A stretch of 64,000 nt of DNA from Halalkalibacter nanhaiisediminis (GCF_007830185.1 NZ_VLKZ01000010.1:1-64000), one strand, 5' to 3'. Shown: positions 18,701-27,326, numbered from the stretch's first letter. The notes: a model not told the origin generated them from the sequence alone. Numbers and translations are program-made.

Positions 18701-18764
18701 AATGATTTTCATTATCATTATCACTTACAAATCGAAGTATACCGGTATTGATAATCATTGTCAA
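18701..18764 (-). promoter_or_regulatory. Fur boxes upstream of the ferric-binding lipoprotein
   Basis: TGATAATCATTGTCA (18749-18763) matches the Fur 7-1-7 consensus with one mismatch. A second degenerate site lies in ATGATTTTCATTATCATTATC (18702-18722). Confidence 0.85.
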
Positions 18765-18797
18765 TTGATTTTACGAAATATCTGAAAATAGTTATCG

Positions 18798-18841
18798 TTT
18801 AAAATAAATAAAGCAGCTCGCTTACAAGTAAGGAGCTGCTT
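18798..18841 (-). terminator. Terminator of the ferric transporter ATPase gene
   Basis: AAGCAGCTC (18811-18819) pairs with GAGCTGCTT (18833-18841), followed on the minus strand by TTTATTTATTTT. The ATPase gene is therefore transcribed apart from the binding protein and permease. Confidence 0.85.
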
Positions 18842-18852
18842 CTAACCATTTA

Positions 18853-19911
18853 TTAGACTTCAACAAGAGCGACTAGCTCTGGCTTAATATCAAATGAAAT
18901 AACTGCGCCAATTTCAATTTCCTGTTCAACAGGAGCATAGACAACCATCGGTTCAGACGACAAATCCCGTTCTCCCAGTCGAACTTCTACTTCTTGATAC
19001 TCACCGCTATACGTAACGCGTTCAACTTTACCTGAGTAACGTCCGTTTTCCGCCAACCGGCAACCTTCTGGTCTGATTGACACCCGAACATCTTCTATTA
19101 TTTTTTCGGATTGAGTAGGTAAAGAAACACGACCAATATACGTATCAACATGTTTTAAATCCGAACATAAAGTCCCAGTCAATAAATTGGTTTTACCAAC
19201 AAATTGAGCAACAAAACAATTCTTAGGACAACGATACATATCACGCGGGGTTGCAATTTGCTGAATAACCCCTTGATTCATAACGACAACGCGATCTGAC
19301 ACAGCAAACGCATCTTTTTGATCATGAGTTACAATAATCGCCGTCGTATTCGCTTTACGTAAAATCGATGTTACATCATAACGCATCCGCTCTCGCAATC
19401 CTGCATCAAGATTACTAAAAGGTTCATCCATTAACACTACGTGAGGACGTGGTGCTAATGCACGAGCTAGAGCAACACGCTGTTGCTGACCACCCGACAA
19501 CTCATTCGGATAGCGTTTACCGTATTCAGCTAATCCAACTAACTCAAGTACTTCTTTAGCACGCGCTTTCTTTTCTCGAGTACTCCATTTATTCAAACCA
19601 AATACAACATTTTTTTCAATTGTTAAATGAGGAAACAAGGCATAGTCTTGAAAAACCATACCAATTTCACGTTTCTCTGGTGGAACGTATGTCTTCTCCC
19701 CAAATACTTCGCTACCACCTATATTAATAACCCCAGAAGTAGGTTGCTCAAATCCAGCAATCATACGCAGTGTTGTGGTTTTTCCACAACCACTTGGACC
19801 AAGAAGAGTAATAATCTCACCCTTCTCAATTTCTAGTTCAATATGATCAACAGCAGGCTGTTCAGCTTGCTTATATTGTTTCGTTAGTTGTCTTAGTTGA
19901 ATAAAGCTCAT
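18853..19911 (-). CDS. Ferric iron ABC transporter ATPase (FbpC type)
   Basis: A 352-residue ABC ATPase with Walker A GPSGCGKTT, signature LSGGQQQR, Walker B VVLMDEP and a C-terminal TOBE domain (about 240-350). It energises the FbpAB ferric transporter. The gene precedes fbpA with its own Fur-box region and terminator, an order different from the usual fbpABC. Confidence 0.92.
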   Translation of the reverse strand: MSFIQLRQLTKQYKQAEQPAVDHIELEIEKGEIITLLGPSGCGKTTTLRMIAGFEQPTSGVINIGGSEVFGEKTYVPPEKREIGMVFQDYALFPHLTIEKNVVFGLNKWSTREKKARAKEVLELVGLAEYGKRYPNELSGGQQQRVALARALAPRPHVVLMDEPFSNLDAGLRERMRYDVTSILRKANTTAIIVTHDQKDAFAVSDRVVVMNQGVIQQIATPRDMYRCPKNCFVAQFVGKTNLLTGTLCSDLKHVDTYIGRVSLPTQSEKIIEDVRVSIRPEGCRLAENGRYSGKVERVTYSGEYQEVEVRLGERDLSSEPMVVYAPVEQEIEIGAVISFDIKPELVALVEV

Positions 19912-19943
19912 ATGTACCTCCCCTTCGAACTAAAACCGACATT

Positions 19944-20020
19944 TGAGAATGAAACTCAATATAAGTAAAGAATAGCATATCATTTTTATAAGCGTCAATG
20001 ATAATGAGTAAGATTCTCAA
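19944..20020 (-). promoter_or_regulatory. Fur boxes upstream of the ATPase gene
   Basis: TGAGAATGAAACTCA (19944-19958) and the overlapping repeats in 19999-20020 (TGATAATGAG then TGAGTAAGATTCTCA) resemble Fur 7-1-7 sites. They support joint iron control of all three transporter genes. Confidence 0.7.
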
Positions 20021-20290
20021 ATAAAAAAATGGAATTATCAGATAATGAAAGTTGTTTCAATTAAGCTTTATTTTCATAATATAATTATACTGATTTTCAA
20101 TAAAAAGAACATCTAGATACGAAAGCCTTTGTTTACATGTTTAAGATGGCTTAATTTCAACGTTTTTCTTTTAGTTAAGAGGGTAAATTGAAATAGTTAT
20201 TCTGATCGAAAAAGTAAATAAAAACACCATTTACTTACTACGTTTTTTTTTGTAAAGTGATAAAGGATGATAAGAAGTGAGGTGATACGG
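20021..20290. other. Intergenic region upstream of mgtE
   Basis: About 270 AT-rich bases. I looked for an M-box (ykoK) Mg2+ riboswitch and see no match to its conserved core or a terminator. Apart from the mgtE ribosome site nothing is recognisable. Confidence 0.5.
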
Positions 20291-21655
20291 ATGGTTGCAA
20301 ATATGACAGAAGACCAGCTATTGGTATTAGTTATTAAATATATAAAAGAAGCAAAGCGCACGGCCTTACAGCAGCTCCTTGATGAGCTACACCCTTACGA
20401 CTTTGCCCAGCTTTATCGTGGATTACCTGAAAAGCATCATCACAAATTTTTAACTTTTATCACACCAGACCAAATCGCTGATCTGATTCAAGAATTAGAA
20501 TACGACCTGCAAATTGAGATCCTTCAACAATTAGGCATTGAACGTTCTTCTAAAGTTATGAACCTTATGGATAATGATGATTTAGCCGATTTACTAAATG
20601 AACTATCCGTAGATAAAATACAAGAGTTTCTTGATGTGATGAAGAAAGAAGACTCTCAAAATATTCAATCTTTAATGAGCTATCCTGCTGAGACAGCTGG
20701 GGGATTAATGACAAATCAGTTTGTTTGGATAAATGCCGATCAAACTGTTAGGCAAGCTGTTGATAAACTAAAAACCTACGCAGGTTTCTCAGAGAACATT
20801 TATTATCTATATGTTATTAATGATGAGAAAAAATTAGTCGGCGTTGTTTCATATCGCGATTTATTAATTGCTGACCTTCATGAAAAAATTGAGGATCTGA
20901 TGTTTAATCGCGTAGTAGCTGTCCACGTTGATGCCGACCAAGAAGAAGTAGCTCAAACAATCGAAAGATATGATTTCATCGCTGTACCTGTCGTTAATGA
21001 TGAGAATGTCCTTCTAGGTATCATTACAGTCGATGATGCGATTGATGTTATGATCAAGGAAGCTACTGAAGATATCGAGAAATTATCAGCCTCTGGTAAA
21101 GATATTGATTTTAACACAAAAGCAATAACAGCATCCTTTCGTAGACTTCCTTGGTTAATTCTTCTTCTTTTTATCGGCCTTGTCTCTGGAAGCATTATTA
21201 GTGGCTTTGAGGACACATTAGATCAAGTAGTCGCTCTTATCTTCTTTATGCCGATGATTGCAGGAATGACAGGGAATACAGGAACTCAATCTTTAGCTGT
21301 TGTTGTGCGTGGTATTATTACAAATGATATCGACCGAAAAACTGTCATTAAGCTCATCTTTAGAGAGCTGCGAGTGGGGCTTATTATTGGAATAACATGT
21401 GGGATACTCATCATGCTTATCGCTTACTTTTGGAGAGAGAGCCTCGTATTAGGACTTGTCGTCGGATTTTCTTTATTTCTTACACTCATTGTCGGCACAC
21501 TTGCTGGAACCATCATCCCTCTTCTTTTGTATCGTATCGGAGTTGACCCAGCAGTTGCTTCTGGACCACTTATCACTACCATTAATGACATTTTTTCTTT
21601 AATGATTTATTTTGGCGTCGCCACAATGTTTTTAACCCAATTATCAGGACTCTAA
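20291..21655 (+). CDS. mgtE: MgtE magnesium channel/transporter
   Basis: A 454-residue protein with the MgtE N-domain (about 1-120), two CBS domains (about 130-250) and five membrane helices; PMIAGMTGNTGTQSLAV and the Asp in TTINDIFSLMIYFG are the pore and ion-selectivity motifs. The cytoplasmic domains sense Mg2+ and close the pore. The start at ATG 20291 has GAGGTGAT seven bases upstream; an upstream ATG lies before the ribosome site. Confidence 0.95.
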   Translation: MVANMTEDQLLVLVIKYIKEAKRTALQQLLDELHPYDFAQLYRGLPEKHHHKFLTFITPDQIADLIQELEYDLQIEILQQLGIERSSKVMNLMDNDDLADLLNELSVDKIQEFLDVMKKEDSQNIQSLMSYPAETAGGLMTNQFVWINADQTVRQAVDKLKTYAGFSENIYYLYVINDEKKLVGVVSYRDLLIADLHEKIEDLMFNRVVAVHVDADQEEVAQTIERYDFIAVPVVNDENVLLGIITVDDAIDVMIKEATEDIEKLSASGKDIDFNTKAITASFRRLPWLILLLFIGLVSGSIISGFEDTLDQVVALIFFMPMIAGMTGNTGTQSLAVVVRGIITNDIDRKTVIKLIFRELRVGLIIGITCGILIMLIAYFWRESLVLGLVVGFSLFLTLIVGTLAGTIIPLLLYRIGVDPAVASGPLITTINDIFSLMIYFGVATMFLTQLSGL

Positions 21656-21689
21656 ATACAAGACGACAAATTTCCCCGGAAATAGTCAA

Positions 21690-21727
21690 AAAGCCGCAGC
21701 TTGTCGATTCAAGCTGCGACTTTTCTT
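21690..21727 (+). terminator. Terminator of mgtE
   Basis: CCGCAGCTT (21694-21702) pairs with AAGCTGCG (21711-21718), followed by a T-rich tail on the plus strand. Confidence 0.85.
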
Positions 21728-21827
21728 ACCTTGTCGTAATATAATTCCCTATTACCCAATATAAAATTCCGTAGAGAGCAGTAATAGAGGCAATAATAAT
21801 AAATAGCTTTTTATTAGAAAGCTTCAT
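21726..21827 (-). CDS. Small single-pass membrane protein, 33 residues
   Basis: An ORF with a very good ribosome site AAGGTGG seven bases before ATG. The product starts MKLSNKKLFIIIASITALYG, has one hydrophobic helix (about residues 8-26) and a short polar tail. I do not recognise a family. The stop lies inside the mgtE terminator region. Confidence 0.55.
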   Translation of the reverse strand: MKLSNKKLFIIIASITALYGILYWVIGNYITTR

Positions 21828-21945
21828 GTTGGAACCACCTTTTTGCATAGCATTGTCATTAGTATACTACACTAGCACAAAAATAAGCTTGACACTATTT
21901 TGAACAGCTCTATTTACAAATGATTTATCTGTTTAACTAGCTAAA

Positions 21946-21978
21946 GACCCTTACAGTCACATTCAAACTGTAAGGGTC
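21946..21978. terminator. Perfect 12-bp hairpin
   Basis: GACCCTTACAGT (21946-21957) and its exact complement (21967-21978) flank a 9-base loop. A T-run follows on the plus strand and a shorter TTTAG on the minus strand; it probably ends the small gene at 21991-22137. Confidence 0.7.
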
Positions 21979-21990
21979 ATGTTTTTACAA

Positions 21991-22137
21991 TTAAGCCTCT
22001 AATCTCTCATACATACTATACGTCCTTGTATACAAATGCTCAATATCCTCATCTGTCATCATCATTAAGTGTCTCTCCGTCATCCCCTGAACCATTGTCA
22101 AATAATGAATCATGTTCTCCCGCTCTCTTCTACTCAT
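21991..22137 (-). CDS. BH0509-like small protein, 48 residues
   Basis: The product MSRRERENMIHYLTMVQGMT... ends HLYTRTYSMYERLEA and is charged and helical. The MSR(R/Q)ERENMI start and the MTDEDIEHLY segment recall the BH0509 family of small Bacillus proteins of unknown function; the link is from memory. AAGGGTGAT stands upstream of the ATG and a perfect hairpin follows. Confidence 0.6.
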   Translation of the reverse strand: MSRRERENMIHYLTMVQGMTERHLMMMTDEDIEHLYTRTYSMYERLEA

Positions 22138-22367
22138 TACAATCACCCTTTCTGTTTTAATACAACTATTTATATTTTTTATTATTATATAACAGACAAT
22201 CTAAAAAGGTCAATACTTTATTGAAAATTCATTTAAAATCACTCTATTTCTACTCATAATCATAATCCCGCCCCTAATCTAACCACGCTACACTCCATCG
22301 CCAATATCAACTGTAATATAACAATAGGTTTATTAATGAATTTCTAACGAAATAAAGTATCAACTCG

Positions 22368-22784
22368 TTATTTTATGATTAAAACAGGACAAGTAGCTCT
22401 TTTCGCAACCTTATGGCTAACACTTCCAAGGACCATTTGTTGTAATTGGTTTAATCCTCGACTTCCGATTACAATTAAATCAGATCGAGACTCCTTCGCA
22501 AATCGTACGATAGATGTAGCAGGGTCACCTCGAACAATCTTCACTTCATAACTTATTTTATTTATTTTTGCCTGCTCTTCGATGTATGTAAGCTTTTCAT
22601 TTCTCTTTTCAGTAATACCGAGTGAATTCCATGTTCTAAGCACATCTGCTTTTGATGTCGTTCCATCTACTGCGTAGACAACATATATATGCGCTCCTGT
22701 TACCCTCGCTAATTCAATTGCCTTTTCTGCTGCTTTTAACGATTGTCCAGATCCATCAGCTGCTACGATAATTCTTTCAAACAT
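22368..22784 (-). CDS. Universal stress protein (UspA family)
   Basis: A 138-residue UspA domain with the ATP-binding pattern G-2x-G-9x-G(S): GSRGLNQLQQMVLGSVS (about 110-126) and VVAADGSGQS near the N-terminus. Such proteins help survival of stress, often by binding ATP; the specific role here is unknown. It stands alone, with no partner gene close on the same strand. Confidence 0.92.
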   Translation of the reverse strand: MFERIIVAADGSGQSLKAAEKAIELARVTGAHIYVVYAVDGTTSKADVLRTWNSLGITEKRNEKLTYIEEQAKINKISYEVKIVRGDPATSIVRFAKESRSDLIVIGSRGLNQLQQMVLGSVSHKVAKRATCPVLIIK

Positions 22785-22953
22785 TCCATCCCCTCCTATA
22801 TCTCATACTCTATTCTTATTCTACCACTTTAAGCATCATACACTTTCTACAAATCCTTTTATCATAAAACTCCTATGAGCCTAGACTCTCAATCTTGGAT
22901 GGAAATGCACTATTCTGGTTCTTTCCAACTAGGTACTAACCAACTTCCACACA

Positions 22954-22980
22954 GAAAAAGGAGCCTTTACATAGACTCCC
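22954..22980 (-). terminator. Terminator of the WrbA-type gene
   Basis: A 6-bp stem (22960-22965 with 22974-22979) is followed on the minus strand by five T. Confidence 0.55.
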
Positions 22981-23019
22981 TCAATCAATGGTATATTTAC
23001 AATTGGTTTTTTGACTTTT

Positions 23020-23640
23020 CTAATTAGTTAATTTGCTAGCAATCTTCGCAACACGTGCACCTAAACGCCCAGCCATCGTAATGTCACGTGCATCAGGAGA
23101 AGCTGATCCATCTGGGCCAGCAATGGTTGAGGCCCCATAAGGACTTCCTCCGATTCCATCTGTTGTTAATTGTTCTGGATTTTCACCATAAGGAAGACCA
23201 ACAAAAATCAACCCAAAATGTAGCAACGGAATTAATGAAGTGATAATTGTTGTTTCTTGACCACCGTGAACAGAGCCTGAGCTTGTAAAGATTGCTGTTG
23301 CTTTCCCTTCAAGCTCACCATTTGCCCATAGTCCGCCAGCTGAATCAAGGTATTGTTTCATTTGAGCTGGCATTGAACCATAACGTGTAGGAATTCCCCA
23401 GATGATCGCATCAGCCCAACGTAAATCATCATGTGTAGCTTCAGGTATATCTTCTTGATTTCCTTGTGCCTGAACATATGCATCTTGTCCTGACATTGCT
23501 TCTTTTACGGCATTAAATTCAGGGACTTTCACAATCTTCACTTCTGTTCCATCAACTTGTTTTGCACCTTCTGCAACTGCCTTCGCCATCTCATAAATGT
23601 GTCCGTATGCACTGTAGTATGGGATTAATACTTTAGCCAA
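23020..23640 (-). CDS. WrbA-type NAD(P)H:quinone oxidoreductase (flavodoxin fold)
   Basis: A 206-residue FMN protein of the WrbA family, with the flavodoxin phosphate loop YYSAYGHIYEMA and FTSSGSVHGGQETT. It reduces quinones by two electrons, avoiding semiquinone radicals. The start is taken as TTG 23640 (giving MAKVLIPYYS) because AAGGAG is nine bases upstream; the first TTG at 23649 touches the ribosome site. The gene is divergent from a Cys7 HxlR regulator with inverted repeats between, which points to control by quinone stress. Confidence 0.9.
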   Translation of the reverse strand: MAKVLIPYYSAYGHIYEMAKAVAEGAKQVDGTEVKIVKVPEFNAVKEAMSGQDAYVQAQGNQEDIPEATHDDLRWADAIIWGIPTRYGSMPAQMKQYLDSAGGLWANGELEGKATAIFTSSGSVHGGQETTIITSLIPLLHFGLIFVGLPYGENPEQLTTDGIGGSPYGASTIAGPDGSASPDARDITMAGRLGARVAKIASKLTN

Positions 23641-23670
23641 AATGAACAACTCCTTTTTAATTGCTTTTTT

Positions 23671-23705
23671 AGTAACTTTTCTTTTCTTCTTATTATAAAG
23701 TTACT
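23671..23705 (-). promoter_or_regulatory. Inverted repeat around the wrbA-like promoter
   Basis: AGTAACTTT (23671-23679) and AAAGTTACT (23697-23705) are exact inverted repeats 17 bases apart; the second overlaps a minus-strand TATAAT (23692-23697). A regulator bound here would cover the promoter and start of the WrbA-type gene. Confidence 0.55.
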
Positions 23706-23749
23706 TTTTTGTGCCAAGTCTTGTTATTTTCATAACCAACACTTATCTA

Positions 23750-23767
23750 TACCACAACCTTGTGGTA
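23750..23767 (+). promoter_or_regulatory. Palindromic operator upstream of the HxlR gene
   Basis: TACCACAACCTTGTGGTA is an 18-base palindrome with 8-bp arms and a CC/CT centre, 26 bases before the hxlR start. It is a likely autoregulatory site. Confidence 0.55.
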
Positions 23768-23793
23768 AACTAAACATAATCGAGGTGAGATAT

Positions 23794-24102
23794 ATGGATT
23801 ACAGTACAATGTGTCCTAAATATGAGCATGCCATTGATTTGCTTGGCAAAAAGTGGACTGGGCTCATCATTCGTGTCCTCTTAGACGGACCAAAGCGCTT
23901 TAAAGAAATAAAAGCACAAATACCAGAAATGAGTGATCGCATACTAACCGAACGAATGAAAGAGCTTGAACAGATTGATGTTGTTGTTCGAAACGTCTAT
24001 CCTGAAAAGCCAGTTCGAATTGAATATTCATTGACTGATAAAGGACTTGCTCTTCAGCCTGTTATCGAGTCTATCCAGTCTTGGGGCGAAAAATGGATGT
24101 AG
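23794..24102 (+). CDS. HxlR/DUF24 regulator, YodB-like redox sensor
   Basis: A 102-residue winged helix protein, MDYSTMCPKYEHAIDLLGKKW. Cys7 is at the place of the redox cysteine of B. subtilis YodB and CatR, which sense quinones and diamide by S-alkylation or disulfide formation. The divergent WrbA-type quinone reductase is the probable target. The start at ATG 23794 follows GAGGTGAG. Confidence 0.88.
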   Translation: MDYSTMCPKYEHAIDLLGKKWTGLIIRVLLDGPKRFKEIKAQIPEMSDRILTERMKELEQIDVVVRNVYPEKPVRIEYSLTDKGLALQPVIESIQSWGEKWM

Positions 24103-24112
24103 TGATTCAGGT

Positions 24113-24146
24113 ACACGTAGGTTTTAAAACCAACGTGTCTTTTTTT
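24113..24146 (+). terminator. Terminator of the HxlR gene
   Basis: ACACGTAGGTTTT pairs with AAAACCAACGTGT (24113-24138, one mismatch), followed by a run of T. Confidence 0.85.
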
Positions 24147-24290
24147 GAAATTATAAAACTCTGAAGGTTGTTTTTATACCAAGATAATTAAATAAAACAA
24201 AAAAGCTGACTCAACTGATGCTGACGATATCATCTAATCTTACATTGTGTAGTCAGCATCTTCAGTTTGAGTCAACCATTATAATGATTT

Positions 24291-24617
24291 CTAATCGATA
24301 TATACGTAGATACCCTCATCGATTATTTCAACATCATACCTTTTTACACACCCTTCATCTGGCGCTTGCACAAGTCCATCTCGAACATTTACCTTACGAT
24401 CATGAAGGGGACAAAAGACATGTTCTCCACTCACAATTCCTTCTGAGAGCGGCCCTCCTTTATGTGGACATTTATTTTGAATGGCATGTACACTTTGATC
24501 TGATTGCAAAAATAAAGCAATCTCTTCTGCAGCGACTTGTACTCTTTTCCCTATTCCAATCGATAAATCTGACACATCTGCTACATGGACTTTTTTGGCA
24601 CTACGTACTGAACTCAT
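24291..24617 (-). CDS. nasE: Assimilatory nitrite reductase small subunit (NasE/NirD)
   Basis: A 108-residue Rieske-type protein with CPHKGG (Cys/His) and CPLHD (Cys/His) 17 residues apart, the [2Fe-2S] site. It pairs with NasD to reduce nitrite to ammonium. It follows nasD after 23 bases, with TCCTCC-complement AGGAGGAGA as ribosome site. Length matches B. subtilis NasE (106). Confidence 0.94.
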   Translation of the reverse strand: MSSVRSAKKVHVADVSDLSIGIGKRVQVAAEEIALFLQSDQSVHAIQNKCPHKGGPLSEGIVSGEHVFCPLHDRKVNVRDGLVQAPDEGCVKRYDVEIIDEGIYVYID

Positions 24618-24630
24618 ATGTCTCCTCCTT

Positions 24631-24654
24631 CATTACTTCATTACTTCATTACTT
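24631..24654. repeat. Three tandem 8-bp units at the nasD stop
   Basis: CATTACTT is repeated three times in a row, covering the nasD stop codon (24641-24643) and running up to the nasE ribosome site. Changes in copy number would alter the last NasD residues and the nasD-nasE spacing. Confidence 0.85.
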
Positions 24655-27070
24655 CAACTTGCTTCTTCTCAAATAGTTCTTTTTGTTTTTCCTCGCTATC
24701 AACAATTTCCTTCCAAGGGTCTTTACGATTAGAAAGAGCAATATCCATTCTTTCAATTAACGCCTTGAAATTTTCTTTATCTTCAAGAATGACTTTCTTC
24801 ATATGATCCAAACCAACACGTTCAACAAAGTGAGATGTACGCTCTAGGTATCTCGCATTTTCACGGTAATATTGCATAAACGCACTAATCGTATCGATGA
24901 TTTCTTCTTTTGTTTTTACTTTACAGAACAGATCACCACGACGAAGATCGACACCACCATTCCCAGCTACATAAAGCTCCCAAGCACCTTCTACACCGAC
25001 AATACCGAAGTCTTTAATACCAGACTCAGCGCAATTTCGTGGACAAGCCGATACAGCCATTTTCACTTTATGCGGTGTATTAATGTACTCAAATTTTTTC
25101 TCAAGCTCAATGCCAAGGCCAATTGAATCTTGCGTACCAAAACGACAGAACTGCTCCCCTACACACGTTTTAACCGTACGAAGCGCTTTGGCATAAGCAG
25201 AACCTGATCTCATTCCTAAATCGCCCCACACTTTTGGTAAATCTTCTTTCTCGACACCAAATAAATCGATTCGCTGTCCTCCAGTTACCTTCAAAAGAGG
25301 AATATTGTATTTATCAGCAACATCAGCAATTTTACGTAATTGCTCCGAGTTGGTAACACCACCGTACATTCTTGGAACGACGGTAAATGTGCCGTTATGA
25401 TTAATATTGGCGTGAACCCGTTCGTTGATGAAACGCGACGTATGATCGTCTTTATTCTTAATTGGATCAACCATTCCTAAGTAGTAGTTAATGGCTGGAC
25501 GACATTTTGAACATCCTTCATCAGAATTCCATCCAAGTACATTCATCACTTCTCTTGGATAAGATAAGCCCAACTCACGAATTTCAGCAACGACCTCTTC
25601 ATGTGTTAAGTCAGTACAGCCACACATCGGCTCCTTCGTATTTGTCACAGCTTCACCAGTTGTAAACGCAAGGAGATCGGCTACTAGCGGTTTGCAACCC
25701 CCACATGAACGCGAGGCATTTGTGCATTGTTTTACTTCTTCAACCGTTGTTAATCCTCGTTCTGTGATCGCTGTACAAATATCACCTTTTGACACCCCAT
25801 TACACCCACAGATCGTTTCACTATCTGCCATCGTCGCTACTGGACTTACTTTGGAATCCGAACTATTTTCTGACGGCAAGATAGCTACTTTACTCATATT
25901 AGAAATATCTTGACCCTCTCTCATCATTTGCAAAAGACGAGGCGAATCGGCTGTATCACCGAAAAGAACAGCTCCAATTACTTTGTTATCTTGAACAACG
26001 ACTTTTTTATAAATTCCTTCAAACTCATCATGCACACGAATCGCCTTTGTTTGCTCATTATCTTGAAATTTCCCTGCAGAGAACACATCGACACCAGATA
26101 CCTTTAATTGTGTATAAACGATGGAGCCTTGGTATCCAGGAGTTATTGTATTTTCTCTTGTACAAATATGTTCTGCTAATACTTTCCCTTGCTCGTACAA
26201 CGGAGCAACAAGTCCATATGCAATTCCTCTATGCTCGGCACATTCACCAACGGCATAAACATTAGGCACGTTTGTCTCCATGTAATCATTTACCACAATG
26301 GCTCTGTCTGTCTTAAGACCACTCTGCTTGGCGAGTTCAATATTCGGTCTAATCCCTACTGCCATGACAACAAGGTCTGTATCTATACTCGTGCCATCTG
26401 TAAAACGAATACCTTCAACACGATTTTTCCCAATAATTTTCTCTGTGTTTTTCTTAAGGTGGAACTTCATCCCTTGCGCTTCAAGCTCTTCACGTAGCAT
26501 CTTGCCTGCTGGTTCATCCAACTGTCTTTCCATTAAAAAATCAGCAATGTGAATGACATTAACTTCCATATTCAAATTAAGTAAACCTCGTGCTGCCTCT
26601 AAACCTAGCAAGCCTCCACCAATGACAACTGCTTTTTTGTAGTTCTTTGATGTTTCAATCATCGTTTCACAGTCTTTTATATTACGAAAAGCGATAACCC
26701 CTTCTTTATCCGCTCCTGGCAATGGCAACATAAACGGATTTGAACCAGTTGCGAAAATCAATTTATCGTAGTAACATTGCGTGCCGCTCGCGCTTGTAAC
26801 AATTTGTTTTTTTGTATCTACTTTAACAACTGGATCTCCTGTATGGAGCGAGACTTGATGTTTGGCATACCAATCATAATCATTTAACACAATATCATTA
26901 ACGTCCGCATCTCCCTGTAATACCGAAGATAATAAGATACGATTATAGTTCGGATGTGGCTCTTCACCAAACACCGTCATACTGTAGCGATCTGGATCCT
27001 TTTTCAAGATTTCCTCTAGTGTACGAATGCCTGCCATTCCGTTCCCTATTAGTACCAGTTTCTCTTTCAT
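24641..27070 (-). CDS. nasD: Assimilatory nitrite reductase large subunit (NasD/NirB)
   Basis: An 809-residue enzyme: FAD and NADH Rossmann domains (GNGMAG near residue 9, GGGLLGLEAARG near 150), two BFD-type [2Fe-2S] motifs (CGCNGVS/SCGGC and CGCTDL/GCSKC, about 415-530) and the nitrite/sulfite reductase half. The siroheme-[4Fe-4S] cysteines are intact: CVGEQFC and CPRNC (about residues 645-690). It reduces nitrite to ammonium with NAD(P)H, together with NasE. It begins its own unit behind a perfect TnrA box. Confidence 0.95.
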   Translation of the reverse strand: MKEKLVLIGNGMAGIRTLEEILKKDPDRYSMTVFGEEPHPNYNRILLSSVLQGDADVNDIVLNDYDWYAKHQVSLHTGDPVVKVDTKKQIVTSASGTQCYYDKLIFATGSNPFMLPLPGADKEGVIAFRNIKDCETMIETSKNYKKAVVIGGGLLGLEAARGLLNLNMEVNVIHIADFLMERQLDEPAGKMLREELEAQGMKFHLKKNTEKIIGKNRVEGIRFTDGTSIDTDLVVMAVGIRPNIELAKQSGLKTDRAIVVNDYMETNVPNVYAVGECAEHRGIAYGLVAPLYEQGKVLAEHICTRENTITPGYQGSIVYTQLKVSGVDVFSAGKFQDNEQTKAIRVHDEFEGIYKKVVVQDNKVIGAVLFGDTADSPRLLQMMREGQDISNMSKVAILPSENSSDSKVSPVATMADSETICGCNGVSKGDICTAITERGLTTVEEVKQCTNASRSCGGCKPLVADLLAFTTGEAVTNTKEPMCGCTDLTHEEVVAEIRELGLSYPREVMNVLGWNSDEGCSKCRPAINYYLGMVDPIKNKDDHTSRFINERVHANINHNGTFTVVPRMYGGVTNSEQLRKIADVADKYNIPLLKVTGGQRIDLFGVEKEDLPKVWGDLGMRSGSAYAKALRTVKTCVGEQFCRFGTQDSIGLGIELEKKFEYINTPHKVKMAVSACPRNCAESGIKDFGIVGVEGAWELYVAGNGGVDLRRGDLFCKVKTKEEIIDTISAFMQYYRENARYLERTSHFVERVGLDHMKKVILEDKENFKALIERMDIALSNRKDPWKEIVDSEEKQKELFEKKQVEVMK

Positions 27071-27199
27071 TACGATCCTCTCCTATTCATACTAAAGAAA
27101 AATTCCTCTAGATTAGCTTCTTTTCATTTTTCGGATTTATCTGAACCGTTCTTTCTTAATTATCAGTGTAATGGAAGAATAACTTTTCATGTGGAAACG

Positions 27200-27216
27200 T
27201 GTTATATATTCTTACA
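27200..27216 (-). promoter_or_regulatory. TnrA box of nasDE
   Basis: TGTTATATATTCTTACA matches the TnrA/GlnR consensus TGTNANAWWWTNTNACA at every fixed position. Its centre is about 50 bases upstream of the start expected from a TACACT -10 box (27165-27170 on the minus strand), the usual place for TnrA activation under nitrogen limitation. Confidence 0.9.
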
Positions 27217-27283
27217 TGTAATTTAACCAATGTGAGCAAAACAAGCATTAAACTACCTTTCGAACCTAGATTTCTTCTATATT

Positions 27284-27320
27284 CAAAAAACAGGAAGTCC
27301 ACTTGAGCAAACTTCCTGTT
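27284..27320 (-). terminator. Terminator of nasBC
   Basis: AACAGGAAGT (27289-27298) and ACTTCCTGTT (27311-27320) form a perfect 10-bp stem followed by a minus-strand T-run. nasB-nasC and nasD-nasE are thus separate units. Confidence 0.9.
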
Positions 27321-27326
27321 CCTTGA

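Noticed and set aside
20021-20290. Possible M-box Mg2+ riboswitch before mgtE
   Set aside because: The conserved M-box core and a terminator are not found in the leader.
24218-24676. 152-codon plus-strand open frame
   Set aside because: It is antisense to the clear Rieske gene nasE and the nasD end.
26047-26552. Overlapping plus-strand frames inside nasD
   Set aside because: They are shadows of a long conserved coding sequence on the other strand.
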